Assembly (NCBI RefSeq): GCF_003260195.1
Contig: NZ_QEIH01000005.1
Location: 124,001-188,000, forward strand
Source: Lutibacter citreus
Lineage (GTDB): Bacteria > Bacteroidota > Bacteroidia > Flavobacteriales > Flavobacteriaceae
Length of the DNA stretch: 64,000 bases
Direction: 5' to 3'
Shown here: positions 46,327 through 55,372 of the stretch, in pieces
Layout of the letters: every line of letters begins with the position of its first letter
How positions within the stretch are numbered: position 1 is the stretch's first letter
Translations under genes and position numbers: made by a program
The notes under the pieces: generated by a model
What the model saw: the letters and a program-made list of their open reading frames with translations, nothing else
Database searches by the model: none
What the model was told of the DNA's origin: nothing

Positions 46327-48003
46327 ATGAAAAAAATATTTTTCATCTTATTATTCGCTTTGGTTTTTGTGCAAACAAGTTTTGCACAAATTAAAGTTTA
46401 TGAAAACACAAAAGCAAATAAAGCTATTAAAACTGTTCAATGGGAAGTAAATGATTTGGTATTTAAAACGAGGAAGGAAATTAAATCTCCACATCTTGAA
46501 AATGTTTTTGCTGTTGTAAAAGGATCTGATGGTATACAAAAAATACCATTGTTTTATAATGGAAATAAGGAATGGGTATTTCGTTTTTCAAGTTCAGTAA
46601 TTGGCACAAAAACATTTGTTTTAAAGTCTAAGATTAGAGACCTAAACGGGAAAAAAGGGAAATTCACTATTTCAGAAAATAAGAAAAAAGAACGACACGG
46701 TGGAATTGTAAAAAACGATGATGATAAAAGACATTTTTATTATGAAGATGGTTCGCACTATTTTAATCTAGCATTTGAATGCGATTGGTTGTTTGCGTTG
46801 GATTATGGTCAAAAAGAGATTGCTAAAACAAAGCACCTTTTAAATTTAATAAACCAAAATGGATTCAATCAAATAGTTATGAATGTGTATGCTTATGATC
46901 CAGATGTAGATTGGGTGAAGGATGAACAATTAAAAGAGAATCCGCAACATGATTACGGTGCAAGAGAAGATATTTTTCCTTTTTTAGGATCTAACTCTAA
47001 TCCTGATTATTCAGATTTAAATTACGATTTTTTCAAGCATTTTGATAAGGTAATTGCCGGAATGCACGATAAAGAAATTGTAAGTCATTTAATGATTTAT
47101 GTTTGGAACAAGCGTGTTGTTTGGCCAAAAGCAGGTTCAGATGCAGATAATATGTATTATGATCACATTATTAAGAGATACCAAGCTTTTCCAAATATGA
47201 TTTGGGATGTTTCTAAAGAAGCAGCTAGTAAAATTGCTGTTGCACAAAATAAAAATATTGTGCAGCATCTTGAAGAACGTATAGATAGAACCAGAAAGTT
47301 AGATGCCTTCAATCGATTAGTATCAATACATGATTTTGGTTTTTGTAAAAATCATAAAGACCAAGTTGATTTTATTTCTACACAAGATTGGAAATTATCA
47401 CTTCACGAAAGCATGTTAAAAGTTTATAACCTTTTTCCAGATAAACCAGTATTCAATATTGAACATGGAGGGTATGAAGAATCTCCTTACAATGTTTTTC
47501 CTGGAGGGTTCTCTAATGCAGAAGAATGTTTAAGAAGAAATTATGAATGTTTATTTGCAGGAGTTTACACAACCTATTATTGGCAGGCGGCATCTTGGAA
47601 TGCCATAATTCATAATCCGTTTGAACAACCTGAAGGAGTTATAAAACCTCGATTTGACTATTTCAAAAATATGAGAAAACTGTTTGATACAGTGAATTTC
47701 GAAAACTTTGAACCAGTAACCAAGTACAATCCGAGATCGTATACATTATCCAATTCTAAAGACGGTGTTGTATTGCAGTATTTCCCAAAGGAAGTGCATT
47801 CAGATGATATAAAACGAATGCTTAATACTGAGTTTAATTATGAAAACGCTACGTGGCAATGGTTTAATACATTAACAGGAGAATTTACAAAAGAAGAAAA
47901 GCTAGTATTTAAACATAAATATGGCTTTTGGGATTGGCGTCCTTGGAGAAATGAAGCCGATGCAATATTAATTATTAGAAATTTAGAATCAAAAAAGAAT
48001 TAA
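46327..48003 (+). CDS. DUF5060/DUF4038-type glycoside hydrolase
   Basis: A 558-residue secreted protein (signal peptide 1-20, ending SFAQ). Residues about 25-118 resemble the beta-sandwich DUF5060 domain (VQWEVNDLVFKTRKEI ... FYNGNKEWVFRFSSS). A TIM barrel of the apiosidase-like DUF4038 class follows (130-460), with candidate catalytic Glu298 in IWDVSKEA and Glu379 in VFNIEHGG. A short C-terminal beta domain completes it. Related enzymes occur in GH140-like families acting on plant and algal polysaccharides. The activity here is unassigned, and it sits in the middle of the operon. Confidence 0.75.
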   Translation: MKKIFFILLFALVFVQTSFAQIKVYENTKANKAIKTVQWEVNDLVFKTRKEIKSPHLENVFAVVKGSDGIQKIPLFYNGNKEWVFRFSSSVIGTKTFVLKSKIRDLNGKKGKFTISENKKKERHGGIVKNDDDKRHFYYEDGSHYFNLAFECDWLFALDYGQKEIAKTKHLLNLINQNGFNQIVMNVYAYDPDVDWVKDEQLKENPQHDYGAREDIFPFLGSNSNPDYSDLNYDFFKHFDKVIAGMHDKEIVSHLMIYVWNKRVVWPKAGSDADNMYYDHIIKRYQAFPNMIWDVSKEAASKIAVAQNKNIVQHLEERIDRTRKLDAFNRLVSIHDFGFCKNHKDQVDFISTQDWKLSLHESMLKVYNLFPDKPVFNIEHGGYEESPYNVFPGGFSNAEECLRRNYECLFAGVYTTYYWQAASWNAIIHNPFEQPEGVIKPRFDYFKNMRKLFDTVNFENFEPVTKYNPRSYTLSNSKDGVVLQYFPKEVHSDDIKRMLNTEFNYENATWQWFNTLTGEFTKEEKLVFKHKYGFWDWRPWRNEADAILIIRNLESKKN

Positions 48004-48100
48004 AATTTATAAGATGAAACGAGCTTGCTTAAATTTAATAACTAAAGAAAAGACTAATAGCGAACGCGAGATCTACCCTATTAAAAATAAAAAAAGACAC

Positions 48101-49636
48101 ATGAAATTAAAAAATATTTTCACATTCCTATTATTTTTAGGATTGTTATCAGTACAAGCACAAAATAAGAAAGCTCTAAGCGGAGTTGAAGCTAAACCAA
48201 ATATTGTTGTAATTTATTTAGATGATTTAGGATACGGAGATATAAGTTCTTATGGGGCAACAGAATTACAAACTCCAAATATTGATGTTTTTGCAAATGA
48301 AGGTGTGAAATTCACTAATGGTTATGCAACTTCAGCAACTTGTACTCCAAGTCGTTATGGTTTATTAACAGGAGTATATCCTTGGAGAAACGCAAAAGCA
48401 AGAATTCTTCCGGGTTCTGCACCATTAATTATTTCAACAAAACAGGAAACATTACCAAAAATGCTTAAAAGAGCAGGGTATCAAACTGCTATTGTTGGTA
48501 AATGGCATTTAGGTTTGGGTTCTGGAAATGTAAATTGGAATGAACATATTACTCCTGGTCCAAATGAAGTTGGTTTTGATGATGCGTATATTTTAGCAGC
48601 AACTCAAGATCGTACGCCTACGGTTTATATAAAAGATGGATTTATTGATGGACTTGACCCAAAAGATCCTGTTTTTGTTAGCTATAAAAAGAATTTTGAT
48701 GGTGAACCAACGGGATTAGACAATCCAGAATTAACTACAATGAAATGGCATCACGGTCACAATAACAGTATTGTAAACGGAATTCCAAGAATTGGCTATA
48801 TGAAAGGTGGAGAAGCTGCAAAATGGAGTGATGTAGACATGGCTGATCATTTTTTAGAAAAAGCTCAAGCGTATGTTCGTACTCATAAAAGCAAACCATT
48901 CTTTTTATACTATGCATTGCAACAACCACACGTACCGCGTACTCCAAACCCACGTTTTGTAGGTAAATCTAAATTAGGACCTCGTGGTGATGTAATTTTG
49001 GAAGCAGATTGGTGTATTGGAGAGTTTATGAAAACTTTAAAAGAAGAAGGTGTTTTAGAAAATACATTAATTGTTTTTTCAAGCGATAATGGACCAGTTT
49101 TGCAAGATGGTTATTTTGATGATGCTATTGAAAAATTAGGAAAACATGCACCTGCAGGAAAATTACGTGGAGGTAAATACAGTTTGTTTGATGCTGGTAC
49201 TCGTGTACCTTTTATGGTATATTGGAAAGGGACTATTAAACCAAAAGAATCAAAAGCTTTAGTTTGTCAGGTTGATTTATTGGCTTCTTTTGCAAAATTG
49301 GTTAATGAGAAAGCAGATATGAGTGATAGCGAAAATATGCTACCAGCTTTATTAGGGAAAAGTAAAAAAGGGCGTGAGAATATTGTACTTGAAGCAGGAG
49401 GTAAAACTTCTTACAGAAAAGGAGATTGGGTATTAATTCCTCCTTATAAAGGGGAGAAATTGAGCTGGCATTCTTTAGTGGAAACAGGAGTTGACAGAGA
49501 ATTTCAATTGTATAATTTAAAGAAAGATGTTGGTCAAACTAACAATTTAGCACCATCTAATCCTAAAATGGTGAAAAAATTATTGGCTGAATTTGAAGCA
49601 ATTAGAGGAAAAGACTATTCAAATATTAAAAAATAA
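48101..49636 (+). CDS. sulfatase (S1 family, Cys-type), first in the locus
   Basis: A 511-residue secreted arylsulfatase-fold enzyme. The start at 48101 is chosen because it is followed at once by a signal peptide (LKNIFTFLLFLGLLSVQAQ). An in-frame ATG at 48014 would place 29 charged residues before it. The formylglycine motif CTPSR begins at Cys81, and metal-binding Asp occur in IYLDDLGYGD. GKWHLGLG and SSDNGPVLQDG supply further active-site residues. It desulfates a sugar in the periplasm after conversion of Cys81 to formylglycine by a maturase not encoded here. It is distinct in sequence from the other sulfatases. Confidence 0.92.
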   Translation: MKLKNIFTFLLFLGLLSVQAQNKKALSGVEAKPNIVVIYLDDLGYGDISSYGATELQTPNIDVFANEGVKFTNGYATSATCTPSRYGLLTGVYPWRNAKARILPGSAPLIISTKQETLPKMLKRAGYQTAIVGKWHLGLGSGNVNWNEHITPGPNEVGFDDAYILAATQDRTPTVYIKDGFIDGLDPKDPVFVSYKKNFDGEPTGLDNPELTTMKWHHGHNNSIVNGIPRIGYMKGGEAAKWSDVDMADHFLEKAQAYVRTHKSKPFFLYYALQQPHVPRTPNPRFVGKSKLGPRGDVILEADWCIGEFMKTLKEEGVLENTLIVFSSDNGPVLQDGYFDDAIEKLGKHAPAGKLRGGKYSLFDAGTRVPFMVYWKGTIKPKESKALVCQVDLLASFAKLVNEKADMSDSENMLPALLGKSKKGRENIVLEAGGKTSYRKGDWVLIPPYKGEKLSWHSLVETGVDREFQLYNLKKDVGQTNNLAPSNPKMVKKLLAEFEAIRGKDYSNIKK

Positions 49637-49641
49637 AATTT

Positions 49642-49723
49642 TCTTCAACCTAAACTTGTTTCAGGTTCTCATAGTGATTAGTAACCAGTATGATGAAATT
49701 CTGAAACAAGTTCAGAAAGACGC
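49642..49723. repeat. palindromic intergenic element, copy 3, inside the polysaccharide locus
   Basis: Two arms share AACTTGTTTCAG and its complement CTGAAACAAGTT, around a core palindrome TCATAGTGATTA...TAACCAGTATGA. It is related to copies 1 and 2 in the core and in the right arm, but no terminal TAAAAAGTA repeats were found. It fills the gap between a sulfatase and a GH3 gene. Confidence 0.65.
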
Positions 49724-49770
49724 CTTTTACAGTGATAAGGACTCTAGATTGAATAAAAAACAAGACTTAA

Positions 49771-52152
49771 ATGAAATTTTCAAAAACAATATCATTCATA
49801 ATATTAACTTCATTTTTAGCGTGTAACACGGTTAAAAATAAAGTTACTGAAATTGCCAAACCAATACCATTTTCTACTTCAGAAATTGATTCTAAAGTAG
49901 AATCTATAATGTCTAAAATGACAATGGATGAAAAATTAGCTCAAATACAAGGAACACGTATTAGAGATATTATGGTTGATGGAAAAATTTCATTAGAAAA
50001 GTTTAAAGAACATATTCCATATGGAATTGGGCATTTTTGTCAGTTTTCTTCGGGTCAAGATCTAGAACCAAATGAATTAAGAGATTTAGTTCGTGAAATT
50101 CAACACTTATTAGTTACAGAAACAAGATTGAAAATTCCTGCAATTTTTCATGAAGAAGCAATTACAGGTTTTGCAACAAAAGGAGCTACTACGTTTCCTC
50201 AACAAATTGGTGTTGGTTGTACTTGGAATCCGGATTTGGTTAGTAAAAACACTGCTTCAACTGCTAAAAGTATGAGGGCTGCAGGAGCAACATTTGCGCT
50301 ATCACCAATGCTTGACATTAGTAGATCTGCACATTTTAATAGACATCAAGAAAGTTATGGGGAAGATGCATATTTAACTTCAATAATGGGGGTGTCTTTT
50401 GTTAAAGGATTGCAAGGGAGTGATTTAAAAACGGGTGTGGCAGCAACTGTAAAACATTTTGCAGGTTATGGAACAGCTAACAATAATTCGAAAGAATTAT
50501 ATGAAGAATATTTAATGCCTCATGAAGCTTGTATTAAAATTGGTGGAGCTAAAAGTGTAATGCCGTCTTACGGTGTTTATAAAACAATTCCGGTAGTTGC
50601 TAATCAAATTATGTTGGAGCAAATGCTTCGCAGAGAAATTGGTTTTGACGGATTAATTGTTAGTGATTATGGATCAATTAATATGCTTTATAAAAAATAT
50701 AAAGTTGCAAAAGATTCAGTTATGGCAGGAGCAATGGCTTTAAATGCTGGTGTTGATATTGAATTGTCTTCACCAACCATGTATCCAAAATTAGATATAG
50801 CATTAGAGCAAGGACACGTTACGGCAGAGCAGATTAATACAGCTGTAAAACGTTCTTTAATAATGAAAGCACGTTTAGGTTTATTAGATGAAAATCCTAT
50901 TTTCGGAAAAGATGGGGAATTAGATTTTGATGCTCCTGAGAATAGAAAATTAGCATATCAAACAGCAAGTCAGTCTATTGTTCTTCTTAAAAATAATGGA
51001 ATTCTACCATTAAAAAAAGATATAAAAAAAATAGCTTTAGTTGGTCCAAATGCTGCTTCTGTTCATGGTTTGTTAGGTGATTATACCTATCAAGGAATGC
51101 GTGCTTTTTGGAAACAATCAGAGTTTGACGTTAACAATCCAAAATTAGTTACACTTAAAGAAGGCTTAGAAAGTAAATTGGGTAAAAATGTTCAATTGTC
51201 TTATGAGCGCGGATGTGATTGGAGTGCGGAATTGGAAGCAAAAATAGATACCAAGAGTTTTGGTGATAGTAGAATTGAAAAATTAAAACTTTTAACCATT
51301 AAAGGACAGCCTCAACCAGATTTACAGAATGCATTAAAAATTACCAAAGAAAGCGATGTAATTATCGCGGCAATGGGTGAAAATTTGTATTTAAATGGAG
51401 AAGGAAGATGGAGAAAAGGTATTGCTTTACCTGGTCAACAAGAAGCTTTTGTTGAAAAACTAATTGCAACAGGAAAGCCAGTTATTTTGGTTATGTTAAG
51501 TGGAAGACAAGAAGTTATAAGTAAGTTAGAAGGAAGATGTGCAGCTATTATTCAAGCTTGGTTTCCGGGTGAAGAAGGTGGAAATGCAATTACTGATATA
51601 TTGTTAGGAAATGTAAACCCTTCAGGGAAACTATGTGTTTCTTATCCAAAAACTGAAGAAAAAGTTGAAATCAATTATAAAGATGGCTATCAAAATGAAG
51701 AATTGATTCAATATCCGTTTGGATATGGATTGTCATATTCAACTTTTGAATACTCAAATTTTAAAATGAAATCTAAAATTTCAATATTAGATAATCGTTT
51801 TTCTATTTCATTAAATGTTAAAAATACAAGTGAAATTGATGGAGATGAAATTGTACAATTGTATATGTCTCCAGTTAATTTAAATTCAGTAATGAAACCA
51901 ATTCAATTAAAAGGTTTTCAACGAATTTCATTAAAAGCAGGAGAAGTAAAAAGGTTAATCTTTAATTTTTCGCCTCAGCAATTAGCACAATACAAAAACA
52001 ATAAATGGATTGTTGAAAAGGGTAATTACGAATTTAAAATTGGTGCTTCTTGTACTGATATTAGATTAAAAGGAAACATTGAATTGAAAGGAGAGAATAT
52101 ATTTCTTGAGAATGGAAGACAAGTTTTCTTTACAAAAAATGAAATAGAATAA
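49771..52152 (+). CDS. GH3 family glycoside hydrolase, lipoprotein
   Basis: A 793-residue second GH3 enzyme, from a different branch than the one at 44110. The lipoprotein signal TSFLAC (Cys18) anchors it in a membrane. MTMDEKLAQIQG, FHEEAITGFATKGATTFPQQIG (by position 127-147), KHF (228-230) and the nucleophile Asp299 in GLIVSDYGSIN are intact. A C-terminal fibronectin-like domain follows (about 680-770). The sequence is closest in layout to BglX-type beta-glucosidases. Two GH3 enzymes in one locus suggest two different terminal linkages. Confidence 0.9.
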   Translation: MKFSKTISFIILTSFLACNTVKNKVTEIAKPIPFSTSEIDSKVESIMSKMTMDEKLAQIQGTRIRDIMVDGKISLEKFKEHIPYGIGHFCQFSSGQDLEPNELRDLVREIQHLLVTETRLKIPAIFHEEAITGFATKGATTFPQQIGVGCTWNPDLVSKNTASTAKSMRAAGATFALSPMLDISRSAHFNRHQESYGEDAYLTSIMGVSFVKGLQGSDLKTGVAATVKHFAGYGTANNNSKELYEEYLMPHEACIKIGGAKSVMPSYGVYKTIPVVANQIMLEQMLRREIGFDGLIVSDYGSINMLYKKYKVAKDSVMAGAMALNAGVDIELSSPTMYPKLDIALEQGHVTAEQINTAVKRSLIMKARLGLLDENPIFGKDGELDFDAPENRKLAYQTASQSIVLLKNNGILPLKKDIKKIALVGPNAASVHGLLGDYTYQGMRAFWKQSEFDVNNPKLVTLKEGLESKLGKNVQLSYERGCDWSAELEAKIDTKSFGDSRIEKLKLLTIKGQPQPDLQNALKITKESDVIIAAMGENLYLNGEGRWRKGIALPGQQEAFVEKLIATGKPVILVMLSGRQEVISKLEGRCAAIIQAWFPGEEGGNAITDILLGNVNPSGKLCVSYPKTEEKVEINYKDGYQNEELIQYPFGYGLSYSTFEYSNFKMKSKISILDNRFSISLNVKNTSEIDGDEIVQLYMSPVNLNSVMKPIQLKGFQRISLKAGEVKRLIFNFSPQQLAQYKNNKWIVEKGNYEFKIGASCTDIRLKGNIELKGENIFLENGRQVFFTKNEIE

Positions 52153-52171
52153 CATCAAAAATAGATTTAAA

Positions 52172-53560
52172 ATGAAACTACCAATTAAACAAATTTCAAT
52201 TCTAGCACTTATTATAATTGTACTTATAAGTTGTTCCGAAGTTCAAAAAAAGAAAGAAGTAGTTGCTTCAATAAAAAAACATGAACCAATAAAAGTTGAT
52301 GTAATTGTTCCTGAACATGGTATGGCAGATCCACATGCTTGGGTTGAAAATGATAGAGTTTATATAATATGTGGTCACGATAAATCTTGGGATGCAACCT
52401 CTTCATTTCCAATGGATAGATGGGAACTTTGGTCTACTTCAGATTTAGTTAATTGGGAATTTCATAGAAATTTATTGCCTCAAGATACTTATATAGGAGA
52501 TAAGCCAAATTGTTGGGCTGGTGATATTTGCGAAAGAGATGGGAAATATTATTGGTTCTTTTCTAACAGAAATATTGATACAGGTGTAATGGTTGCCAAT
52601 GAAATAACGGGAGAATATAAAGATTTATTAGGGAAACCTTTATTACCTAAAGGAATTGTGCCTGTTCATCCTTACGATCCTGAAATATTTATTGAAAATG
52701 ATGTGTATACTATATGTTTTGGTGTAAATACTTACTATATGGCAACGTTGGCAAAAGACATGAAGTCTTTAGATTCTGAACCAAAGGAAATTATTATAAA
52801 AGATAAAAAAGGAAATAAATTAAAAGCTGAAGACAAGCCTACATTGTTTAAGCGTAATGATTGGTATTATTTAGTTTATGGAAGTAGATATTCAATGTCT
52901 AAAAATTTATATGGTCCATATGAATTTCAAGGAGCTTTTTTAAGAGGTGGACACACCAGTTTTTTTGATTGGAAAGGACAAAAATATGTTTTACAAGAAA
53001 ATCATGATATAAGTGCTTTTTATCGTGGAGCTAGTTTAAAACCTGTTGATTTTAATGAAGATGGAACTATTATAATTCCTAATGATGATAGAATGTACCC
53101 AGAGCCAGGAAGACCATTTGAGTTTAAAAATAGTACAATGGGCTGGAAAGCTTTAAATGGAACTTCAGCTGAATTTAAAGATGGAAAATTAACAGGAACT
53201 ATTTCAGCAAAAAATGCTGTTATAAGAAGTGCTCCTTGGTTATATACAGATACTAGATTATGTTCTAAGGTTACTTTTAAAGTTAAAAATAAAAGTGCTG
53301 CCAAAGAAATGAAATTCTCAATATATACCAGAGACGAAAAAGAAGATGGTTTTTGGACTGTTGGTACAAAGCCAGTTAATTGGGCAAAACAACAATGGAT
53401 AACTACTCCTATTTCTTCAAATGATACAGAATTTAAAACATACACTATTGAATTAAATCAGTTTAAAGAAATAAATAATAGATTAATGCAAATTGCATTG
53501 GAGCCAGCTTCTGATGTTGCTTCAGGTTCTTGGGAAATAGAAGAAATTAGAGTAGAATAA
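52172..53560 (+). CDS. GH43-like five-bladed propeller lipoprotein
   Basis: A 462-residue lipoprotein (Cys21 in IIVLISC). The N-terminal propeller (about 45-320) has the clan GH-F look: GMADPHAWVENDRVYIICG with the putative base Asp, WELWSTSDLVNWEFH, and HPYDPEIFIENDVYTICFG with the second Asp. The usual general-acid Glu in the 'EGPxL' motif reads DKPTL here (AEDKPTLFKRNDWYYLVYG), so the acid may be Asp or be supplied elsewhere. Residues about 330-462 form a beta-sandwich, perhaps a carbohydrate-binding module. GH43, GH117 and related propeller families are all possible. Confidence 0.68.
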   Translation: MKLPIKQISILALIIIVLISCSEVQKKKEVVASIKKHEPIKVDVIVPEHGMADPHAWVENDRVYIICGHDKSWDATSSFPMDRWELWSTSDLVNWEFHRNLLPQDTYIGDKPNCWAGDICERDGKYYWFFSNRNIDTGVMVANEITGEYKDLLGKPLLPKGIVPVHPYDPEIFIENDVYTICFGVNTYYMATLAKDMKSLDSEPKEIIIKDKKGNKLKAEDKPTLFKRNDWYYLVYGSRYSMSKNLYGPYEFQGAFLRGGHTSFFDWKGQKYVLQENHDISAFYRGASLKPVDFNEDGTIIIPNDDRMYPEPGRPFEFKNSTMGWKALNGTSAEFKDGKLTGTISAKNAVIRSAPWLYTDTRLCSKVTFKVKNKSAAKEMKFSIYTRDEKEDGFWTVGTKPVNWAKQQWITTPISSNDTEFKTYTIELNQFKEINNRLMQIALEPASDVASGSWEIEEIRVE

Positions 53561-53571
53561 AAAACAAAGTC

Positions 53572-55368
53572 ATGTTTAGAAACATATTTTTAAGTTGTAT
53601 TATTTTAGTTCAGTTAACTGCTTGTAAAGCAAAGGAGATTGAAAAAACGGAACAAAAAGCACCCAACGTAATTTTAGTACTTACTGATGATTTAGGAATT
53701 GGTGATTTAGGTTGCCACGGAAATCCTTGGTTAAAAACACCAAATATTGATTCTTTTTATAATGAATCCGTTCGAATGACTGATTTTCATGTTAGTCCGC
53801 TTTGCACACCAACCAGAGGTGCTATTATGACGGGCAGATACCCTATTAATAATGGAGCTTGGTCAACGTTTAAAGGTAGAGATGCTTTAACTAGAAATAC
53901 ACAAACAATGGCCAATGTATTCAAAAATAATGGATACAAAACGGCTTTATTTGGTAAATGGCATTTGGGTGATAATTACCCTGTACGTCCAACGGATTGC
54001 GGTTTTGATACTGCAATTCATCATTTAGCTGGAGGTGTTGGTGAACTATCAGATTATTGGGGGAATAGTTATTTTGATGATGTATATTATGTAAATAATG
54101 TGCCACAACAATTTGAAGGTTATTGTACAGATGTATGGTTTAAGGAAACAATGAAGTATATTGATAAAAACAAAGATGCTGATCAACCATTTTTTGTTTA
54201 TTTGCCTACAAATGCACCTCACGATCCATTGATAGTTGCTGAAAAATATGCAGAACCATACAAGCAGTTTGAAGGTAAAGATATAATTAGCGCAAATCTT
54301 TATGGTATGATTGCCAATATTGATGAGAATTTCGGGAAACTGAATGCTTTTTTAGAAGAGAAAAATCTATCTAAAAATACCATTGTAATTTTTATGAGTG
54401 ATAATGGAACTCGTTATGGTTATAGTGCCGATGGAAAGTTAGGATACAATAGAGGTTACAGAGGTATTAAAGGAAGTAAGTTAGAGGGAGGTCATATTGC
54501 ACCATTTTTTATTCGCTGGCCAAATGGAGAAATTGAAGGAGGAAAAGATATAAATACGCTAGCTGCTCATGTTGATTTAGTTCCAACATTGGCAAAGTTA
54601 TGTGGACTTACAATTCCTGAACAAATGAAATTAGATGGTGTTGATTTTTCTTCATTATTAAAATCTCAAAAAGGAGGAATTGATGAGCGTACAGTTTTTG
54701 TACATAACCGTCAAGATTGGAGACCACCAATGGATGAAGATGAAACGTGTATTTTAAAAAATCAATGGCGTTTGGTTAATGGTAAACAATTGTATGATAT
54801 TATAAAAGATCCAAAACAAAAACATAATATTGCTTCTGAACATCAAGAATTAGTAAAGAAATTACTTGCTGATAATTCAGAATTTTTAAAATCAACAAAA
54901 CTAAGTCCAATTTATAAAGAATTCCCTGTTTATGTTGTTGGAAATAAGGCTCAAGAAGAAATTAAATTAACTATTCAACATGCAATTGGAGAAGGTGGAG
55001 GAATTTGGAAACCAGAGCAAGTTTCCGAAGGGATGAAAAATATAAATAATATGCACTCTTTGGAAATTGAAAAAGCAGGTATTTATGAAATTTCTTGTAG
55101 AAGATGGCCAAAAGAATGTCCAGGTCCAATTTGGGGAATTCCTCAAAAAAATCCTAAAAATTTATATAATTACAAATCCATCCATCCAACAAAAGCAAAA
55201 ATTAAAATTGCAAATCAGATTCTTGAAAAAGAAATAAATGAGAATGATGAAGAAGTTCTTTTTAAAGTAAAATTAGAAAAAGGAAAAACCTTATTGGTAA
55301 ACGATTTTATAGAAGGTAATGAAACGTATGGAGTTTACTATTCATATATAAAACCAATAAAAAATTAG
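53572..55368 (+). CDS. sulfatase lipoprotein (S1 family) with C-terminal extension
   Basis: A 598-residue Cys-type sulfatase anchored as a lipoprotein (VQLTAC, Cys18). The formylglycine motif CTPTR starts at Cys78, the metal site is VLTDDLGIGD, and GKWHLGDN and SDNGTRYGYSADG are further active-site segments. About 150 residues after the sulfatase fold (450-598, KLTIQHAIGEGGGIWKP onwards) form an extra beta-rich domain not seen in the other sulfatases here. The stop lies 4 bp before the next sulfatase start, indicating coupled expression. Confidence 0.92.
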   Translation: MFRNIFLSCIILVQLTACKAKEIEKTEQKAPNVILVLTDDLGIGDLGCHGNPWLKTPNIDSFYNESVRMTDFHVSPLCTPTRGAIMTGRYPINNGAWSTFKGRDALTRNTQTMANVFKNNGYKTALFGKWHLGDNYPVRPTDCGFDTAIHHLAGGVGELSDYWGNSYFDDVYYVNNVPQQFEGYCTDVWFKETMKYIDKNKDADQPFFVYLPTNAPHDPLIVAEKYAEPYKQFEGKDIISANLYGMIANIDENFGKLNAFLEEKNLSKNTIVIFMSDNGTRYGYSADGKLGYNRGYRGIKGSKLEGGHIAPFFIRWPNGEIEGGKDINTLAAHVDLVPTLAKLCGLTIPEQMKLDGVDFSSLLKSQKGGIDERTVFVHNRQDWRPPMDEDETCILKNQWRLVNGKQLYDIIKDPKQKHNIASEHQELVKKLLADNSEFLKSTKLSPIYKEFPVYVVGNKAQEEIKLTIQHAIGEGGGIWKPEQVSEGMKNINNMHSLEIEKAGIYEISCRRWPKECPGPIWGIPQKNPKNLYNYKSIHPTKAKIKIANQILEKEINENDEEVLFKVKLEKGKTLLVNDFIEGNETYGVYYSYIKPIKN

Positions 55369-55372
55369 AGAA

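Noticed and set aside
48014-48100. Upstream start for the first sulfatase adding 29 residues
   Set aside because: The signal peptide begins at the internal ATG at 48101, and the extra residues are charged and would block export.
49593-49826. 77-codon plus-strand frame across the palindromic element
   Set aside because: Overlaps the sulfatase end, the repeat and the GH3 start; composition follows the repeat rather than a gene.
53020-53445. 141-codon minus-strand reading frame
   Set aside because: Antisense inside the GH43-like gene, with no upstream signal and no family.
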